A stretch of 64,000 nucleotides of DNA from Coriobacteriia bacterium (GTDB taxonomy: Bacteria; Actinomycetota; Coriobacteriia; WRKU01; WQUG01): the NCBI GenBank assembly GCA_009779855.1, contig WRBC01000001.1:21348-85347 (forward strand). The letters are read 5' to 3'. The position numbers were made by a program, and so were the translations under genes. The notes under the pieces are model-generated. The model saw only the letters and a list, made by a program, of their open reading frames with translations. It did not search any database and was not told where the DNA came from. Of this stretch, positions 29,278 through 38,785 are shown one piece after another (the first letter of the stretch is position 1; the number at the start of each line of letters is the position of its first letter).

Positions 29278-29492
29278 TTTCGCTTGCATAATGTGCTAAT
29301 AATTTGAATATTTCATTGATATTCACGCAGTTTAAAATGTGTGAATTAAAGTCACCTTAATCCAGATGCATCTTACCGCCCAAATTCTGCAGGTCACTAT
29401 TTTACTATTGAGTCTTAAACAGTATCTCTTTATTCTATAAACCGTGAACTCGTCTAAGCAATTTCAGGCTGAATCGATGTGTTTTCTGCTAT

Positions 29493-29521
29493 ATCCTCAC
29501 AACTCGTAGCAGATCCTCACA
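29493..29521 (+). repeat. 9-bp direct repeat ATCCTCACA, 20-bp period
   Basis: ATCCTCACA-actcgtagcag-ATCCTCACA upstream of the surface gene at 29606. Confidence 0.6.
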
Positions 29522-29605
29522 CTCACATTTAACACTTTTTGATTTAGTTCTGAAATTGCCTAGGCGCGTCGTGTGTATATTTGATTAAAGTGAGGTTGTG
29601 TATTC

Positions 29606-32600
29606 GTGCGTACAGTATTTAGTGGTATTTTACTGGGCTCTCAGAGCAACAGTAAGACAAAGAGAAGAGACCTTTTTCAGCTCTTCGCAATTTCTTTTTT
29701 GGTACTTTTACTTTCTAGCCTTTTCATTTTTGGCACAGTTTTCTGGGCTCGAGGGTCAACCTTTAATGGGCAACCCGTAGCTGGCTCGGTGACTCGTGAC
29801 AGTGAGGGGGCTGTAGATGTATCAGCGTCATCAGAGGAAGTCAACTGCGAAAGCGCTGAGCTTAGTGCGCACCTTGCAGACCTTCTAGCAAGCAATAGAT
29901 TTGTAGTTGCAAACGCAGAAGATGAAGCATTCCTTAGCGGAGAGGCCACCGTTACAGTGGATACTGGCACTGAAGGTGTTGTATCTGCAGATCAGGTGGC
30001 TATGTCTCTTGAGGAGGGTGTTGCCCATTTGTCGGCTTCTGGCTTTGGAGTTATAGATGCCTCCGCTGGAGGATCTCATTCTCTGGCCGTGTTAAGTGAC
30101 GGCACTCTGTGGGCTTGGGGTAATGGGCAATGGGGTCGCTTAGGAGTGGGCGAAGATGATACGCGCTTTAGGACTGTTCCTACCCGGGTAGGAACAGGCA
30201 CTAACTGGGAGTCTGTTGCAGCTGGACATATGCATTCGCTAGCAATTCAAAGTGACGGCACTCTGTGGGCTTGGGGTAATAACGCCAGTGGTGCGCTAGG
30301 ACTTGGTATTCCTGGTGGCTCGGCAGGTCTTCTTTTTGCAACTGTTCCTACTCAAGTGGCTGGCACTAATTGGGAGCGTGCTACTGCAGGTGAGCAGAGT
30401 TCACTAGCTATTAGGAGTGACGGTACTCTTTGGTCGTGGGGCTGGGGAGGTAGAGGACTGCTAGGTCATGGCTATTCTAATCAGCTTAATCCACTTTTTG
30501 CCCCCAGTCTTGACGAGCCTACTCAGATAGGAACTGACGCTGACTGGAGTCATGTGTCGGTATCGACTAGGGGACATAGCATGAGTTCTCCTGCCGTGTT
30601 GGCCCTTAAGGATGATGGCACCTTATGGGGCTGGGGGGCGGGTGCCCCAGTTAACATTCCTCCGCACAATAGTAATCGCTCTGGCAGCTGGTACTTAGGT
30701 TTCCCAAATCAAGTTGGCAGTGATACGTGGAAATCAATATCCACTGGGTATGGCACTGGTCGTACTCATGCCATTAGAAGTGACGGTACTTGGTGGGACT
30801 TAAGATTCAATTTTACTCAGCAGCAATATGATAATCGTCAGATAGGCACGTCAAATGACTGGAAAGCAGTTTCTTTAGGAGCACACTTCGCTATCGCCCT
30901 TAAGAATGATGGTACTTTATGGCAAAGAGGGGGAATGGCGGGGTCTCCTGCAATCGGTACTCCTTATGGTCAAGTAGGAGCAGATGATGATTGGGCATTT
31001 ATTGCAAGAGAGTCGGGAGATGATCACACTCTAGCTGTTCGTGATGATGGTACCCTTTGGGACTTTGGTCACAATTTCTTTGGTCAACTAGGACAGAGGA
31101 ATTCAACTGGAGCAATGCATAGCAGTCCAGTCTTTATCATGCCTGAGATCCTTGAGGTAGATGAAGTGGCTCCGATAGGTGAAGGGGTACCTGTTAACAC
31201 AGGATACATAAGAGTCATGTTTAATACTGCCGTAAATACCGAAACAGGTATTGGGACAGTAACCTTGCAGGGTGTAGAGCTTGATCCTTCGACATTCATA
31301 TGGAGTGAGGCAGATTGGCATTTAGCTGATACAGTACTACTTATACCTATTCCAGACTTGCCCATGCCTTACGATACTCTGCACACTGTAGTGATATCAG
31401 GCTTTATGTCAGCAACGGGTGGGACAATGCTGGAAGATTACACTCACACCTTTACGACTGGTCCAGAGATTGGTCTCACGAAAACCTTGCAGACACCAGT
31501 AGGTACAGCGCTGCCAACAAATGCATCGTTCGTCTTCGAGTTTGAGCGTGTACAGGCTTCTTTGTGCGAATTCACTTACTCGAGACCTGTTGCTCATATG
31601 CCGGTAATAAACAATCAAACAGTAACGATTGACTCATCAACAACTACAACAACTGCAGGAGTAACAACCGCCACAGGAACTCTAAACTTAGGAAATCTTA
31701 TACATAATCTAGAGTTTCCTATCTTTAACGGTAGTAGGGCAGGGATGTTTGTTTGGAACCTGACAGAGCAGGCTGACTCATCGAACACAGCCTATCCTTC
31801 AAGTATGAGTTACGACGATACTCGCTTTCAAATAAGGGCGGTTGTAGACTTTGAGGGCGATGTTGAACAGGTGGATGTCTATTCGTTTGTCTATAATCCC
31901 CATGAGAGCGAATGGGTAATAGGACCAAAGCTCGATAGTGGGCCAAGCTTTACCAATACTTATATTAGGTATACATCCGACATTGATAATAATCACTTAG
32001 AGATTACAAAGGATGTTGAAGGAGAGTTTGCGGAAACAGATACGCTTTTTGACTTCGCGCTAGCATTCTCGCTTAACGATTTAGCTCCTATAGATTTCCC
32101 TCTGACAGCAACAATTATTGGTGCTGACGGGAACCCCGTAGAGGGAACAAGGAATCCAGTGATCATTGCAGCAGGGTCAGGTACTTTCCAGTTGGCTCAC
32201 GACGAACGTCTAGTTCTGCCGGCACTTCCCCTGGGTACAACTTTTGAGGTCTCTGAGCTTGCTCATGCAGAATTTGCTCCAGAGGTAGAAGTAATAATGG
32301 GAGGACAGTCGGTACACACCGGTAGTGGCAGTGTATACACAACACTTTCTACAGGTCTTCACGTGCTGAGCTCTGGAGGCAGGAATGCAGCAGACTTTAC
32401 TAACGTTCATCAGTTTACGCCCTCTACAGGACTGACTGTTAGCAGTGGCGTAAACGCGCTTGTAGTACTAGGCGTACTGGCCGTTATGGTGCCTGCCATG
32501 CTTTTCGCTGCGAATGCGTATAGTCGCCGAGGATCCAGAGGTCTTTTGAGTGCCTTTGGCGGAAATGCCTCTGTGACGGCTACAGCCGTTGACGGCTCTT

Positions 32601-32719
32601 TTGCTGACTTTCTTGTAAAGTCGGTACAGCTAGGGGATCAGATGTATAGATCAACACATAAATCATTGACTGAAGCTAAAAAGGCCTTTAGGGCAGTTTT
32701 GCTGAAGGTCATGAAATAG
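29606..32719 (+). CDS. RCC1-repeat surface protein with Ig-like and pilin isopeptide-like stalk domains
   Basis: Multiple SDGTLWAWG blades; FctA/Spy0128-like MFVWNLTEQADSSNTAYPSSMSYDDTRFQIRAVVD; C-terminal TPSTG + hydrophobic helix + intracellular extension of about 75 aa. GTG start, RBS GTGAGG. Confidence 0.9.
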   Translation: MRTVFSGILLGSQSNSKTKRRDLFQLFAISFLVLLLSSLFIFGTVFWARGSTFNGQPVAGSVTRDSEGAVDVSASSEEVNCESAELSAHLADLLASNRFVVANAEDEAFLSGEATVTVDTGTEGVVSADQVAMSLEEGVAHLSASGFGVIDASAGGSHSLAVLSDGTLWAWGNGQWGRLGVGEDDTRFRTVPTRVGTGTNWESVAAGHMHSLAIQSDGTLWAWGNNASGALGLGIPGGSAGLLFATVPTQVAGTNWERATAGEQSSLAIRSDGTLWSWGWGGRGLLGHGYSNQLNPLFAPSLDEPTQIGTDADWSHVSVSTRGHSMSSPAVLALKDDGTLWGWGAGAPVNIPPHNSNRSGSWYLGFPNQVGSDTWKSISTGYGTGRTHAIRSDGTWWDLRFNFTQQQYDNRQIGTSNDWKAVSLGAHFAIALKNDGTLWQRGGMAGSPAIGTPYGQVGADDDWAFIARESGDDHTLAVRDDGTLWDFGHNFFGQLGQRNSTGAMHSSPVFIMPEILEVDEVAPIGEGVPVNTGYIRVMFNTAVNTETGIGTVTLQGVELDPSTFIWSEADWHLADTVLLIPIPDLPMPYDTLHTVVISGFMSATGGTMLEDYTHTFTTGPEIGLTKTLQTPVGTALPTNASFVFEFERVQASLCEFTYSRPVAHMPVINNQTVTIDSSTTTTTAGVTTATGTLNLGNLIHNLEFPIFNGSRAGMFVWNLTEQADSSNTAYPSSMSYDDTRFQIRAVVDFEGDVEQVDVYSFVYNPHESEWVIGPKLDSGPSFTNTYIRYTSDIDNNHLEITKDVEGEFAETDTLFDFALAFSLNDLAPIDFPLTATIIGADGNPVEGTRNPVIIAAGSGTFQLAHDERLVLPALPLGTTFEVSELAHAEFAPEVEVIMGGQSVHTGSGSVYTTLSTGLHVLSSGGRNAADFTNVHQFTPSTGLTVSSGVNALVVLGVLAVMVPAMLFAANAYSRRGSRGLLSAFGGNASVTATAVDGSFADFLVKSVQLGDQMYRSTHKSLTEAKKAFRAVLLKVMK

Positions 32720-32751
32720 GTACAAGACATTAAGATTAAGTGAGGAGAATA

Positions 32752-35526
32752 ATGTTTAGCAAGATATTATCAAATGGATGGGCACAAGGCCTATCAACAG
32801 GAAAAGGAAAGAAAATAGCTATAGCCTTGTTGGCTGGTCTTCTTCTAGCGCTACCGCTTTCCTTTGCTGTTGCGAATCCGTGGGCAATGCAGTCTGCCAC
32901 AAGCCGGGTTCAAGGAGTTTTCTCTGGTGGTCAGGGGTCTAGTGGTCAAGTGGCAAATCAGGTCTCTGCCAACCAGGCAGTAGACCAAGCATCTGCCAGT
33001 CAAGCAGTAATGTCACACGAAGAAGGTATTGCGCATCTGACTTGCTCTGACTTGAGAGTCGTAGATGCTGCAGGAGGTACCACATACTCTTTGGCAGTGC
33101 TTAGCGACGGTACCTTATGGGCCTGGGGTTGGGCGCAAGGTGGCAGGCTTGGAAATGGTCAAGGCGGCACGAATGATTGGGTTACCGTTCCTACTCAGGT
33201 AGGAACTGACACTGACTGGAGGGCTGTTGCAGCGGGAACAGGGGGTCTTGCGCCTACTATCCCTATTGCTTCTTTCGGTATAAAGACAGATGGCACTTTG
33301 TGGTCATGGGGAAATAACAGGTCTATGGCAGGACAAGGAGGCGGCGCTGGCGCTTTGCTCACTCCTACCCAGGTAGGCACTGATACGGACTGGGAATATG
33401 TCACCAGCGGTCAATATCAAGCACTTGCCCTTCGAAGCAATGATACTTTATGGTCATGGGGCCTAGGAAGAGTAGGTTCTCTGGGGCATGGAAACCTGAC
33501 AGATGTGCACGCGCCTACTCAGGTAGGAACTTCTACGTGGAGATCAATCTCGGCAGGAGAATACCTTTCGGTAGGTGTGCAAAGTGACGGTACTCTATGG
33601 TCATGGGGAGCCACTGGTGTATCTGCAGTAGGAACTTCGATACTTGGTCGCACTGTTGATGCAGGTAATCCTGCTACTGCGCCTGGACAGGTAGGTACCT
33701 TAACTACGTGGGATTCTGCTAGTGCGGGCTATGTTCACTCGTTGGCTATCCAAGACAACGGAACACTTTGGAGCTGGGGAAGATCTCATGGTCTTGGTGG
33801 ACAATTTGCGGAAAGCTTTACTCCTGCTCAAGTAGGAACTTCAGATGAATGGAAGTCAGTTTCTGCCTCTTTTCATTGGTCACTCGGCCTTAAGGAAGAC
33901 GGTTCCTTGTGGTCTTGGGGTAATAATGGTAATGGTCAAACAGGACTTGGAATTATTTCAGGGACCACCTCTAGTCCAACACAGGTAGACGCCCTGAACA
34001 CTTGGGAATTCATTTGTGCAGGTAATGGCAATACAGCACTTGCTATTCGAAGTGATGGTACCCTTTGGGGTTGGGGTGCCGGAATGTTTGGAAACTTGGG
34101 TCAGAGTCCTGTTATAGCTGAAGTGACACGACCCGTTTTCATCATGCCCGTAGAGCTTGAAGTAACTTCAGTAACACCCGCAGGGAACCGCGTGTCAATA
34201 AATGCATCAGAAATAGTAATTACCTTCAGTCATCCAGTTAGCTTGACTGCAGGCACAAGAACAGTAACTTTGCAGGGTGATGAGCTAGATACGTCAGCAG
34301 GAACGTGGAGTGTAAACAACACGGTGCTTACTTTGCCTATTCCAGATTTACCCATGCCGTATGAAACAGTACATACGGTAATCGTTTCAGGATTTATGGC
34401 AGCACGCGGTGGAGTTATGTGTGCAGATTACGTTCATAACTTTATAACCGAAGCTCCAGATCCTGTGATTAATCTGACAAAGATCCTACAGACACCTGCA
34501 GGCACAACTTTGCCAACAAGCACATCCTTTGTCTTTGAATTTGAAGGCGTCCAGGTTCGCTTAAGCGAGACTCCAGCTATAGATTCAAGACCTATTGCAG
34601 AGGTTCCTGCCATAAGCAACCAGACGATTGCTATTGATTCAACCACTGCGATTACAACTGCAGGAGTAACGACAGCGACAGGATCCCTAGATCTGTGGCC
34701 AATCATAAGCAACCTGGATTTCCCAGGGGCTGGATACTTTGTATGGGATGTGACAGAGCAAGCTAACACAACTGGCACGACAGCACCGTCAAGCATGAGC
34801 TATGATGATGCTCGCTTCCAGGTAAGAGCGCTAGTAGATAGATATGGTGATCTTTACAGGCTGGATATTCACTCATTCACTCATGATGAGGGAACTTGGA
34901 CTATTGGACCAAAGCTTGATAGTGGCCCGACCTTCACCAATGCCTATACAAGGCTAACGTCAGATCCAGATAGCAATCACTTGGTGGTCACTAAGGACGT
35001 TACGGGAGAGTTCGCTAATCTGTCGACACTCTTTAACTTTACGCTGGTGCTAGCCCCGCATGCACTTGCGCCTATAGAGTTTCCGCTAACAGCAACGATA
35101 ATTGGCGCTGACAATAATCCTGTGGCTGGAGCTAGAAACCCAGTGAATATTACAGGTGCAACCACCACCTTCCAGTTAGCTCACGGTGAAAGGCTGCAGC
35201 TGCCAGAGCTGCCCGTTGGTACAACTTTTACGGTCACAGAGGCTGCGCATACACAGTTTGCGCCTGAAGTAGAGGTAATCATAGCGGGAGCTTCAGTGCA
35301 TACTGATAGCGAAGACGCAAATACAGCACTCTCTACTGGCCCTCATGTAATAGGGGGTGCAGGCAGAAATGCTGCTGACTTCACCAATGATCATCAGTTC
35401 TCGCCTCCTACAGGGCTCAATATGAGTAGTGTGCCCGTAGCGCTGGTAATCTTGGCCGCTGTAGTATTTGCAACTTATCTTGCAGTAAGGTCAAGAAGAA
35501 GAATAGAGCAGTTACCTATTGTCTAA
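32752..35526 (+). CDS. RCC1-repeat surface protein with Ig-like and pilin isopeptide-like stalk domains
   Basis: Same architecture as 29606..32719; C-terminal SPPTG + hydrophobic helix + RSRRRIEQLPIV. Confidence 0.9.
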   Translation: MFSKILSNGWAQGLSTGKGKKIAIALLAGLLLALPLSFAVANPWAMQSATSRVQGVFSGGQGSSGQVANQVSANQAVDQASASQAVMSHEEGIAHLTCSDLRVVDAAGGTTYSLAVLSDGTLWAWGWAQGGRLGNGQGGTNDWVTVPTQVGTDTDWRAVAAGTGGLAPTIPIASFGIKTDGTLWSWGNNRSMAGQGGGAGALLTPTQVGTDTDWEYVTSGQYQALALRSNDTLWSWGLGRVGSLGHGNLTDVHAPTQVGTSTWRSISAGEYLSVGVQSDGTLWSWGATGVSAVGTSILGRTVDAGNPATAPGQVGTLTTWDSASAGYVHSLAIQDNGTLWSWGRSHGLGGQFAESFTPAQVGTSDEWKSVSASFHWSLGLKEDGSLWSWGNNGNGQTGLGIISGTTSSPTQVDALNTWEFICAGNGNTALAIRSDGTLWGWGAGMFGNLGQSPVIAEVTRPVFIMPVELEVTSVTPAGNRVSINASEIVITFSHPVSLTAGTRTVTLQGDELDTSAGTWSVNNTVLTLPIPDLPMPYETVHTVIVSGFMAARGGVMCADYVHNFITEAPDPVINLTKILQTPAGTTLPTSTSFVFEFEGVQVRLSETPAIDSRPIAEVPAISNQTIAIDSTTAITTAGVTTATGSLDLWPIISNLDFPGAGYFVWDVTEQANTTGTTAPSSMSYDDARFQVRALVDRYGDLYRLDIHSFTHDEGTWTIGPKLDSGPTFTNAYTRLTSDPDSNHLVVTKDVTGEFANLSTLFNFTLVLAPHALAPIEFPLTATIIGADNNPVAGARNPVNITGATTTFQLAHGERLQLPELPVGTTFTVTEAAHTQFAPEVEVIIAGASVHTDSEDANTALSTGPHVIGGAGRNAADFTNDHQFSPPTGLNMSSVPVALVILAAVVFATYLAVRSRRRIEQLPIV

Positions 35527-35568
35527 CTAAGTGAAGTAGGCATTCCCAACTAGGTCTCTTAAGGCAGT

Positions 35569-35612
35569 AAAGTACCCGTAAGTTATCCTCATATGCTTGC
35601 GGGTACTTTCGT
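35569..35612 (+). terminator. Intrinsic terminator after the tandem surface genes
   Basis: AAAGTACCCGTAAG...CTTGCGGGTACTTT. Confidence 0.75.
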
Positions 35613-35807
35613 GTGAGAAAGACCTGTTTTCTTTTGCATTAGTTGATGTTGGATTGATTTGACTCAAGACACGGCATGCCGCATAATAGTGCGTAACAGT
35701 TTGAACTCTGCCCAAATCGGGCATATTCTTCACTAAGTTTTTTGAAAGGCCATTGTGTGCCAATGTGCGCATACATACCTCACATATCGTCTTTGGAAGG
35801 ACGGGTT

Positions 35808-36470
35808 ATGAAATTCTTTTTGGATACAGCTGACTTAAATGAAATTGAAGAAGCATGTAGTTGGGGGGTTGTTGCAGGCGTTACTACTAATCCTACACTT
35901 TATGCAAAAATTGGTGGTAAGTTGGCAGACTTCAATGCTCATATTCAGCGTATTTGTGAACTAACAGATGGACCTGTGTCAGCTGAAGCTGTGGGTACTA
36001 CTCGTGATGAGATTATTCGCGAAGGGGAAGAACTTGCAACCCTTGCCCCTAACGTTGTTGTGAAAATTCCTACAATGATTGAGGGTCTTGCAGCTACTAA
36101 AGCACTTGCAGCGAAGAATATTCCTGTAAATATGACACTGTGCTTCAGTGTTCCCCAGGCAATCATGGCAGCACGTGCGGGTGCAGCCTATATTTCACCT
36201 TTTGTGGGTCGTTTTGACGATATTAGTGAGGACGGTCTTGCGCAGCTAGAGGATGTTGTGGCAGCTGTCGCTAATTATGATTTTGATCATTCCGTAGAGA
36301 TTATTGCCGCTTCTATTAGAAGTGCGCATCATGTAACGCAGTCAGCCCTTATGGGTGCCGACATTGCGACAGTACCCTTTGGTGTACTGAAGAAGCTTGT
36401 AGAGCATCCCTTGACTGATAGGGGACTGGCATCTTTTGAAGCAGATTGGAAGAAGGTAATTCAGGCATGA
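35808..36470 (+). CDS. Transaldolase / fructose-6-phosphate aldolase family
   Basis: MKFFLDTADLNEIEEACSWGVVAGVTTNPTL, VKIPTM, NMTLCFSVPQA. Confidence 0.93.
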   Translation: MKFFLDTADLNEIEEACSWGVVAGVTTNPTLYAKIGGKLADFNAHIQRICELTDGPVSAEAVGTTRDEIIREGEELATLAPNVVVKIPTMIEGLAATKALAAKNIPVNMTLCFSVPQAIMAARAGAAYISPFVGRFDDISEDGLAQLEDVVAAVANYDFDHSVEIIAASIRSAHHVTQSALMGADIATVPFGVLKKLVEHPLTDRGLASFEADWKKVIQA

Positions 36471-38035
36471 ACCAACGTCCTCGAAAACGAAACAGACGTA
36501 GTAGCGGTATGAACGATGCTGGTAACCAGGGAAAAAACTCTAGCAAACCAGCAAAAGGCGGTAAACAAAATCACAGGCAAGGTGGTCATCGCAATAGACA
36601 GCATGGCGGACAAAGAGACAAATCACAAAAAGTCCAACAGGTAGTTCAGTCAAAGATTGACCTACCTCCTATTCCTGAAAAGGAAGAACTCACGAAAAGC
36701 AAGGTTGCGGAACTGCGCGAATTCGCCGCAGAGCTGGGTCTTGAGTTAAAGAAATCAACTATCCCCAAAGCTGAATTGGTTGAACTTGTGCATGCTGGCT
36801 ATGTTGCCCGTGCTGAGGCTGCACGCGCAGAAGCTGAAAAGGCTGCAGTAGAGGCTGCGGAAGCTGCAGCTGCTGCTGAGGCTGCTCGCAGGGAAGCAGA
36901 GATGCAACCTGTTGAAGGAGTACTGGATACACTTCCTGAAGGGTATGGGTTCCTGCGCACTACGGGCTATCTAGCAGGACAAAGCGATGTATATGTGTCA
37001 GCATCACTTATTAGGCGTAACCGCTTGCGTCGTGGCGACTTTATTGTTGGAAGGCAGGGTCGTCCGCCCCGTGAAAATGAAAAGTTTGCTGCACTTAAGG
37101 AAATTACAAGCGTTAATGGGGTTGCTTTAGAAGACTTGGGTGACCGTGCACGTTTTAGTTCGTTGACTCCTGTTTACCCCGATGAACGCCTGGTTATGGA
37201 GCGTGGTGGTAAGGACTTCTCTGCGCGCACTATTGATCTGGTTGCGCCTATTGGAAAGGGTCAGCGTGGCATGATTGTCTCGCCTCCTAAAGCAGGTAAG
37301 ACTGAAATTCTCAAGGATATTGCAGCTTCAATTCATGCCAATAATCCAGAAGTGCACTTGATGTGTCTGCTGGTTGATGAGCGCCCAGAAGAAGTAACAG
37401 ACATGCAGCGCTCGATTCATGGCGAAGTTATTTCCAGTACCTTTGACATGCCTTCAGAAAATCACATTGCAGTGACGGAGCTTGTACTAGAACGCGCAAA
37501 GCGTCTTGTAGAGACTGGTCGCGACGTTGTGATCTTGCTGGACTCTATTACAAGGCTTGCTCGTGCCTATAATCTGGCTGCCCCTGCTTCAGGTCGCATT
37601 CTTTCAGGTGGCGTTGATTCTGCTGCTCTGTATCCACCAAAGAAATTCTTTGGTGCTGCGCGCAATATTGAAGGTGGTGGGTCTCTTACGATTCTTGCCA
37701 CGGCTCTTATCGAGACAGGCTCAAAGATGGACGAAGTCATCTTTGAAGAATTCAAAGGTACGGGTAACATGGAACTACGCCTTGATCGTGGTTTAGCAGA
37801 TCGCCGCATCTTCCCAGCGATTGATATTGTTGCTTCAGGTACCCGTAAAGAAGAGTTGCTACTTTCACCACACGAGGCTCCTTTGGTTTGGGGTGTTCGT
37901 CGCATCTTACACAATGTTGACCCTGATCGCTCTATGCAGCAACTTATTAATGGATATAAACAAACAGAGACCAATATGGACTTACTGACAAAGATGGCAC
38001 GCAAGGCAGCCCAGGCGGGTACGGATGTCTGCTAG
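36467..38035 (+). CDS. rho: Transcription termination factor Rho with basic low-complexity N-terminus
   Basis: Rho core GFLRTTGYLAGQSDVYVSASLIRRNRLRRGD, PPKAGKTEILKDIA, LLVDERPEEVTDM; ATGA overlap with the upstream gene. Confidence 0.97.
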   Translation: MNQRPRKRNRRSSGMNDAGNQGKNSSKPAKGGKQNHRQGGHRNRQHGGQRDKSQKVQQVVQSKIDLPPIPEKEELTKSKVAELREFAAELGLELKKSTIPKAELVELVHAGYVARAEAARAEAEKAAVEAAEAAAAAEAARREAEMQPVEGVLDTLPEGYGFLRTTGYLAGQSDVYVSASLIRRNRLRRGDFIVGRQGRPPRENEKFAALKEITSVNGVALEDLGDRARFSSLTPVYPDERLVMERGGKDFSARTIDLVAPIGKGQRGMIVSPPKAGKTEILKDIAASIHANNPEVHLMCLLVDERPEEVTDMQRSIHGEVISSTFDMPSENHIAVTELVLERAKRLVETGRDVVILLDSITRLARAYNLAAPASGRILSGGVDSAALYPPKKFFGAARNIEGGGSLTILATALIETGSKMDEVIFEEFKGTGNMELRLDRGLADRRIFPAIDIVASGTRKEELLLSPHEAPLVWGVRRILHNVDPDRSMQQLINGYKQTETNMDLLTKMARKAAQAGTDVC

Positions 38036-38696
38036 GGTGAAAACACCCATAATTTCACCCTCGCTATTATCGGCAGATTTTGCTGACTTAAATGCTGCCC
38101 TTAGGACGGTGGAAAATGCTGGAGCACCGTGGATTCATCTTGATGTAATGGACGGGCACTTTGTGCCCAACCTTACCTTTGGACCTCCTCTTATTGCTTC
38201 TTTGCGCTCGCGCTCTGACCTTGTTTTTGATGTACATCTTATGATTGACAATCCTGACGAGACCATTCAGTGGTATCTTGACGCGGGATGTGACTACATT
38301 ACTGTGCATTTAGAATCATCTAAAGATGTGATAAAAATGGCAGAACTTGTTCGTGCTCAAGGTAAAAGATTTGGCCTTTCCATTAAGCCAGATGCTTCTG
38401 TCACGTCTCTTGAGAAGTTTTTACCCTACCTAGATATGGTGCTTATCATGTCGGTATTTCCTGGGTTTTCTGGACAGTCATTTATCCCAGAGACATTAAC
38501 GCGTTTGGCGCAGCTTAAAACCCTTTGTGAAAAATCAGGATACTATCCGTTGGTTCAGGTTGATGGAGGCATTAATCCAGAAACTGCAGCACAGTGTGCA
38601 TCCGTTGGGGCTCAGGTATTTGTGGCAGGAAATGCCTTTTTTAAGACAGATGATCCCAGCGCTGCTCATGCAGAGATAATTAATTCCGTCTGTTAA
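38025..38696 (+). CDS. rpe: Ribulose-phosphate 3-epimerase
   Basis: ISPSLLSADFADL, WIHLDVMDGHFVPNLTFGP, VQVDGGIN. Confidence 0.96.
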   Translation: MSARVKTPIISPSLLSADFADLNAALRTVENAGAPWIHLDVMDGHFVPNLTFGPPLIASLRSRSDLVFDVHLMIDNPDETIQWYLDAGCDYITVHLESSKDVIKMAELVRAQGKRFGLSIKPDASVTSLEKFLPYLDMVLIMSVFPGFSGQSFIPETLTRLAQLKTLCEKSGYYPLVQVDGGINPETAAQCASVGAQVFVAGNAFFKTDDPSAAHAEIINSVC

Positions 38697-38785
38697 AATC
38701 ACTATATGTGCAGATTTTGAGCCAAGCAATTAGGATTTAACTGGGCAGTCATAGATAGATGGTCGTAAATAAGAGGAGGATTTAG

